6,656 nt of DNA from Eubacteriales bacterium (GTDB lineage Bacteria; Bacillota; Clostridia; Oscillospirales; CAG-272), in the NCBI GenBank assembly GCA_028709565.1, contig JAQVWU010000169.1, positions 1 through 6,656 of the forward strand. The letters run 5' to 3'. Position numbers and translations under genes: made by a program. Positions within the stretch are counted from its first letter, which is position 1, and the number at the start of each line of letters is the position of its first letter. Below are positions 5,855 through 6,656 of this stretch, one piece after another. The notes beneath the pieces were generated by a model, which did not search any database, was not told the origin of the DNA, and worked only from the letters and a program-made list of their open reading frames with translations.

Positions 5855-5883
5855 TTGCATTTGAGCCGGTTAAATGATATAAT
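5855..5883 (+). promoter_or_regulatory. Distal promoter of the UroD-like gene (P1)
   Basis: TTGCAT (5855-5860), a 17-base spacer and a perfect TATAAT (5878-5883), with extended -10 TG at 5875-5876. Predicted start about 5890, exactly where the long hairpin begins; the leader would be ~127 bases. The architecture matches the promoter at 4134-4162 (same -35, spacer and TG). Confidence 0.7.
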
Positions 5884-5889
5884 GGTGTC

Positions 5890-5967
5890 ATGAGAACTCG
5901 ATTCCTTTCCGGGAGGTATGGTTTTAGTGGTAATTCTTTCATACCGGAAAGACTGACGGGTTCTCAT
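5890..5967 (+). ncRNA. Candidate structured leader RNA (possible riboswitch or attenuator)
   Basis: Three nested stems are visible. Outer: ATGAGAACTCG (5890-5900) with CGGGTTCTCAT (5957-5967), 11 pairs with one G-U. Then an internal loop (ATTC against ACTGA). Middle: CTTTCC (5905-5910) with GGAAAG (5946-5951). Then a 4-base bulge, GGGA. Inner: GGTATG (5915-5920) with CATACC (5940-5945), closed by a 19-base loop. The middle stem can instead extend to CTTTCCGG/CCGGAAAG at the cost of two inner pairs. ATTTTGTTT follows the outer stem (5968-5976), so it could also act as a terminator. The 5' end coincides with the predicted transcription start of P1. I could not match it to a known riboswitch class. 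It might instead be a DNA-level inverted repeat. Confidence 0.45.
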
Positions 5968-5981
5968 ATTTTGTTTATAAT
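5953..5981 (+). promoter_or_regulatory. Possible proximal promoter of the UroD-like gene (P2)
   Basis: CTGACG (5953-5958), a 17-base spacer and TATAAT (5976-5981). The -10 is perfect; the -35 matches at four of six positions. If used, transcription would start near 5988 with a ~29-base leader and skip the hairpin. Confidence 0.4.
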
Positions 5982-6016
5982 CGCAATTTATCCCTTAAAT
6001 AACGGAGGAAAAAATT

Positions 6017-6656
6017 ATGAGCCAACTGACGCCGAAACAAAGGATTCTCATGACACTGAGGGGCGAAAAGGCGGACAGGATACCCTTTTCGCCCTTTTTA
6101 GCCTATTACTTTGAGAGCCTGGATGAAGAGACAAGGCAAAAAGGGCAGCTGGTGTATCTTGAGGCAATGGGCGCGGACCCGCTGCTGAGGGGTTCGGGGT
6201 GCGCGTGGAAGACCGCGAGTCACAAATGTTCGGCAGCCAGTCACGTGAAGGGCGGCGTCAGCGTCACACAGATACACACGCCCCACGGTGTTTTGACGTC
6301 CGAACATACATACGCGCCCGGGGCCGATACATGGTTCATTACAAGACATCCGGTGCGTGATATCGGAGATTTAAAGCTGCTTGCATATTATATCGAAGAT
6401 TTGACGGTGGAAGAAAACATCGCGGAATACAATGCCATGCGCCGGGGGCTGGGAGAGCGGGCCCTGGATATGCCCCTGGTAGGGCTCGGATCAAAAACCG
6501 GATTCCAGTCACTGGTTGAGAGCTGGGTCGGGACCGTGAATTTGGCCTATCTGGTATACGATTATCCGGATGAGTTGATGAATCTGGTCTGCCTGATGGG
6601 TGAGAAATCCATGGAGACGGTAAGGTATACCCTCGAATCGGACGCCGAATGCGCGA
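6017..6656 (+). CDS. Uroporphyrinogen decarboxylase-like (methyltransferase-type) protein, 3' end missing
   Basis: An open frame from ATG 6017 runs off the window after 213 codons; the family is usually ~330-380 residues. GGAGG (6004-6008) lies eight bases upstream and fixes the start. The N-terminus, LTPKQRILMTLRGEKADRIPF (4-24), is the classic opening of the UroD/MtaA superfamily. TPHGVLTS (88-95) and WFITRHPVRDIGDLKLL (106-122) match its TPxG and 'W...HPVKDxxDLK' segments, and MPLVGLGSKTGFQSL (152-166) its mid-barrel strand. The RQAGR motif by which genuine heme-pathway UroD binds its substrate is absent after DRIPF, so a role in heme synthesis is unlikely. Relatives include corrinoid-dependent methyltransferases, but the zinc ligands lie beyond the window edge and the substrate cannot be named. 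Confidence 0.85.
   Translation, partial: MSQLTPKQRILMTLRGEKADRIPFSPFLAYYFESLDEETRQKGQLVYLEAMGADPLLRGSGCAWKTASHKCSAASHVKGGVSVTQIHTPHGVLTSEHTYAPGADTWFITRHPVRDIGDLKLLAYYIEDLTVEENIAEYNAMRRGLGERALDMPLVGLGSKTGFQSLVESWVGTVNLAYLVYDYPDELMNLVCLMGEKSMETVRYTLESDAECA

Larger units (their letters stand above)
5584..6016. other. Gene-free control region before the UroD-like gene
   Basis: 433 bases without a supported gene. The first part (5584-5820) holds only weak structure: GACCG/CGGTC (5630-5634 and 5650-5654), CTCAC/GTGAG flanking 5722-5729, and repeated TATCAT/ATGATA hexamers (5747-5752, 5790-5795, 5798-5803, 5874-5879). There is no convincing terminator for the deacetylase-like gene. The second part holds an inverted repeat, an extended -10 promoter, a long hairpin and a second promoter-like pair, each listed separately. 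A 74-codon frame from 5890 overlaps the UroD-like gene and is not credible. Confidence 0.6.

Noticed and set aside
5890..6114. A 74-codon frame starting at the predicted transcript start
   Set aside because: It has no ribosome site, overlaps the well-supported UroD-like gene in another frame, shows no family resemblance, and its first part is explained by the hairpin.
6098..6349. An 83-codon minus-strand frame
   Set aside because: It is antisense to the UroD-like gene, whose conserved motifs explain the sequence.
1..6656. CRISPR array, tRNA, rRNA, insertion sequence, phage or toxin-antitoxin genes
   Set aside because: No spaced direct repeats, cloverleaf, terminal inverted repeats with a transposase, or recognisable small toxin/antitoxin pairs were seen on either strand.

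Overview
The window looks like a stretch of chromosome from an uncultured, probably gut- or rumen-type Clostridia (Bacillota) organism. The reasons are AGGAGG-type ribosome binding sites, sigma-A-type promoters with extended -10 boxes, a lipoprotein solute-binding protein of the kind common in Clostridia, and a surface protein ending in a QTSD/hydrophobic/KKRR tail. Base composition is moderate and the standard code fits. There is no insertion sequence, integrase, tRNA, rRNA or CRISPR array. The taxonomic assignment is inference only.

Layout. (1) 1-800 (+): 3' part of an exported CBM9-like carbohydrate-binding protein with a C-terminal membrane or sortase-like anchor, closed by a clear intrinsic terminator (835-865). 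(2) 866-1222: gene-free, with a hairpin, two possible promoters and a very short leader reading frame. (3) 1223-2503 (+): an all-helical protein resembling the C-terminal half of SWIM zinc-finger proteins, without the zinc finger. (4) 2519-4003 (-): an ABC-type solute-binding lipoprotein, convergent with (3) with only 15 bases between the stop codons. (5) 4004-4233: a divergent control region with two good promoters facing away from each other and several operator-like inverted repeats. (6) 4234-5583 (+): a cytoplasmic NodB-fold (polysaccharide deacetylase-like) protein with an unusual repeat-bearing C-terminal extension. (7) 5584-6016: a 433-base gene-free control region with a strong extended -10 promoter whose predicted transcript begins at a long imperfect hairpin, a candidate structured leader. 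(8) 6017-end (+): 5' part of a uroporphyrinogen decarboxylase-like protein of the methyltransferase type, cut by the window edge.

How the parts fit: three genes point to carbohydrate handling (surface binding, import, deacetylation), and the last to a methyl-transfer enzyme of the MtaA/UroD superfamily. The transporter permeases and any corrinoid partner protein would have to lie outside the window. No complete new defence or mobile system is visible. The parts most worth a second look are the structured leader at 5890-5967, the C-terminal repeats of the deacetylase-like protein, the ribosome-site hairpin of the lipoprotein gene, and the stand-alone SWIM-type C-terminal half.
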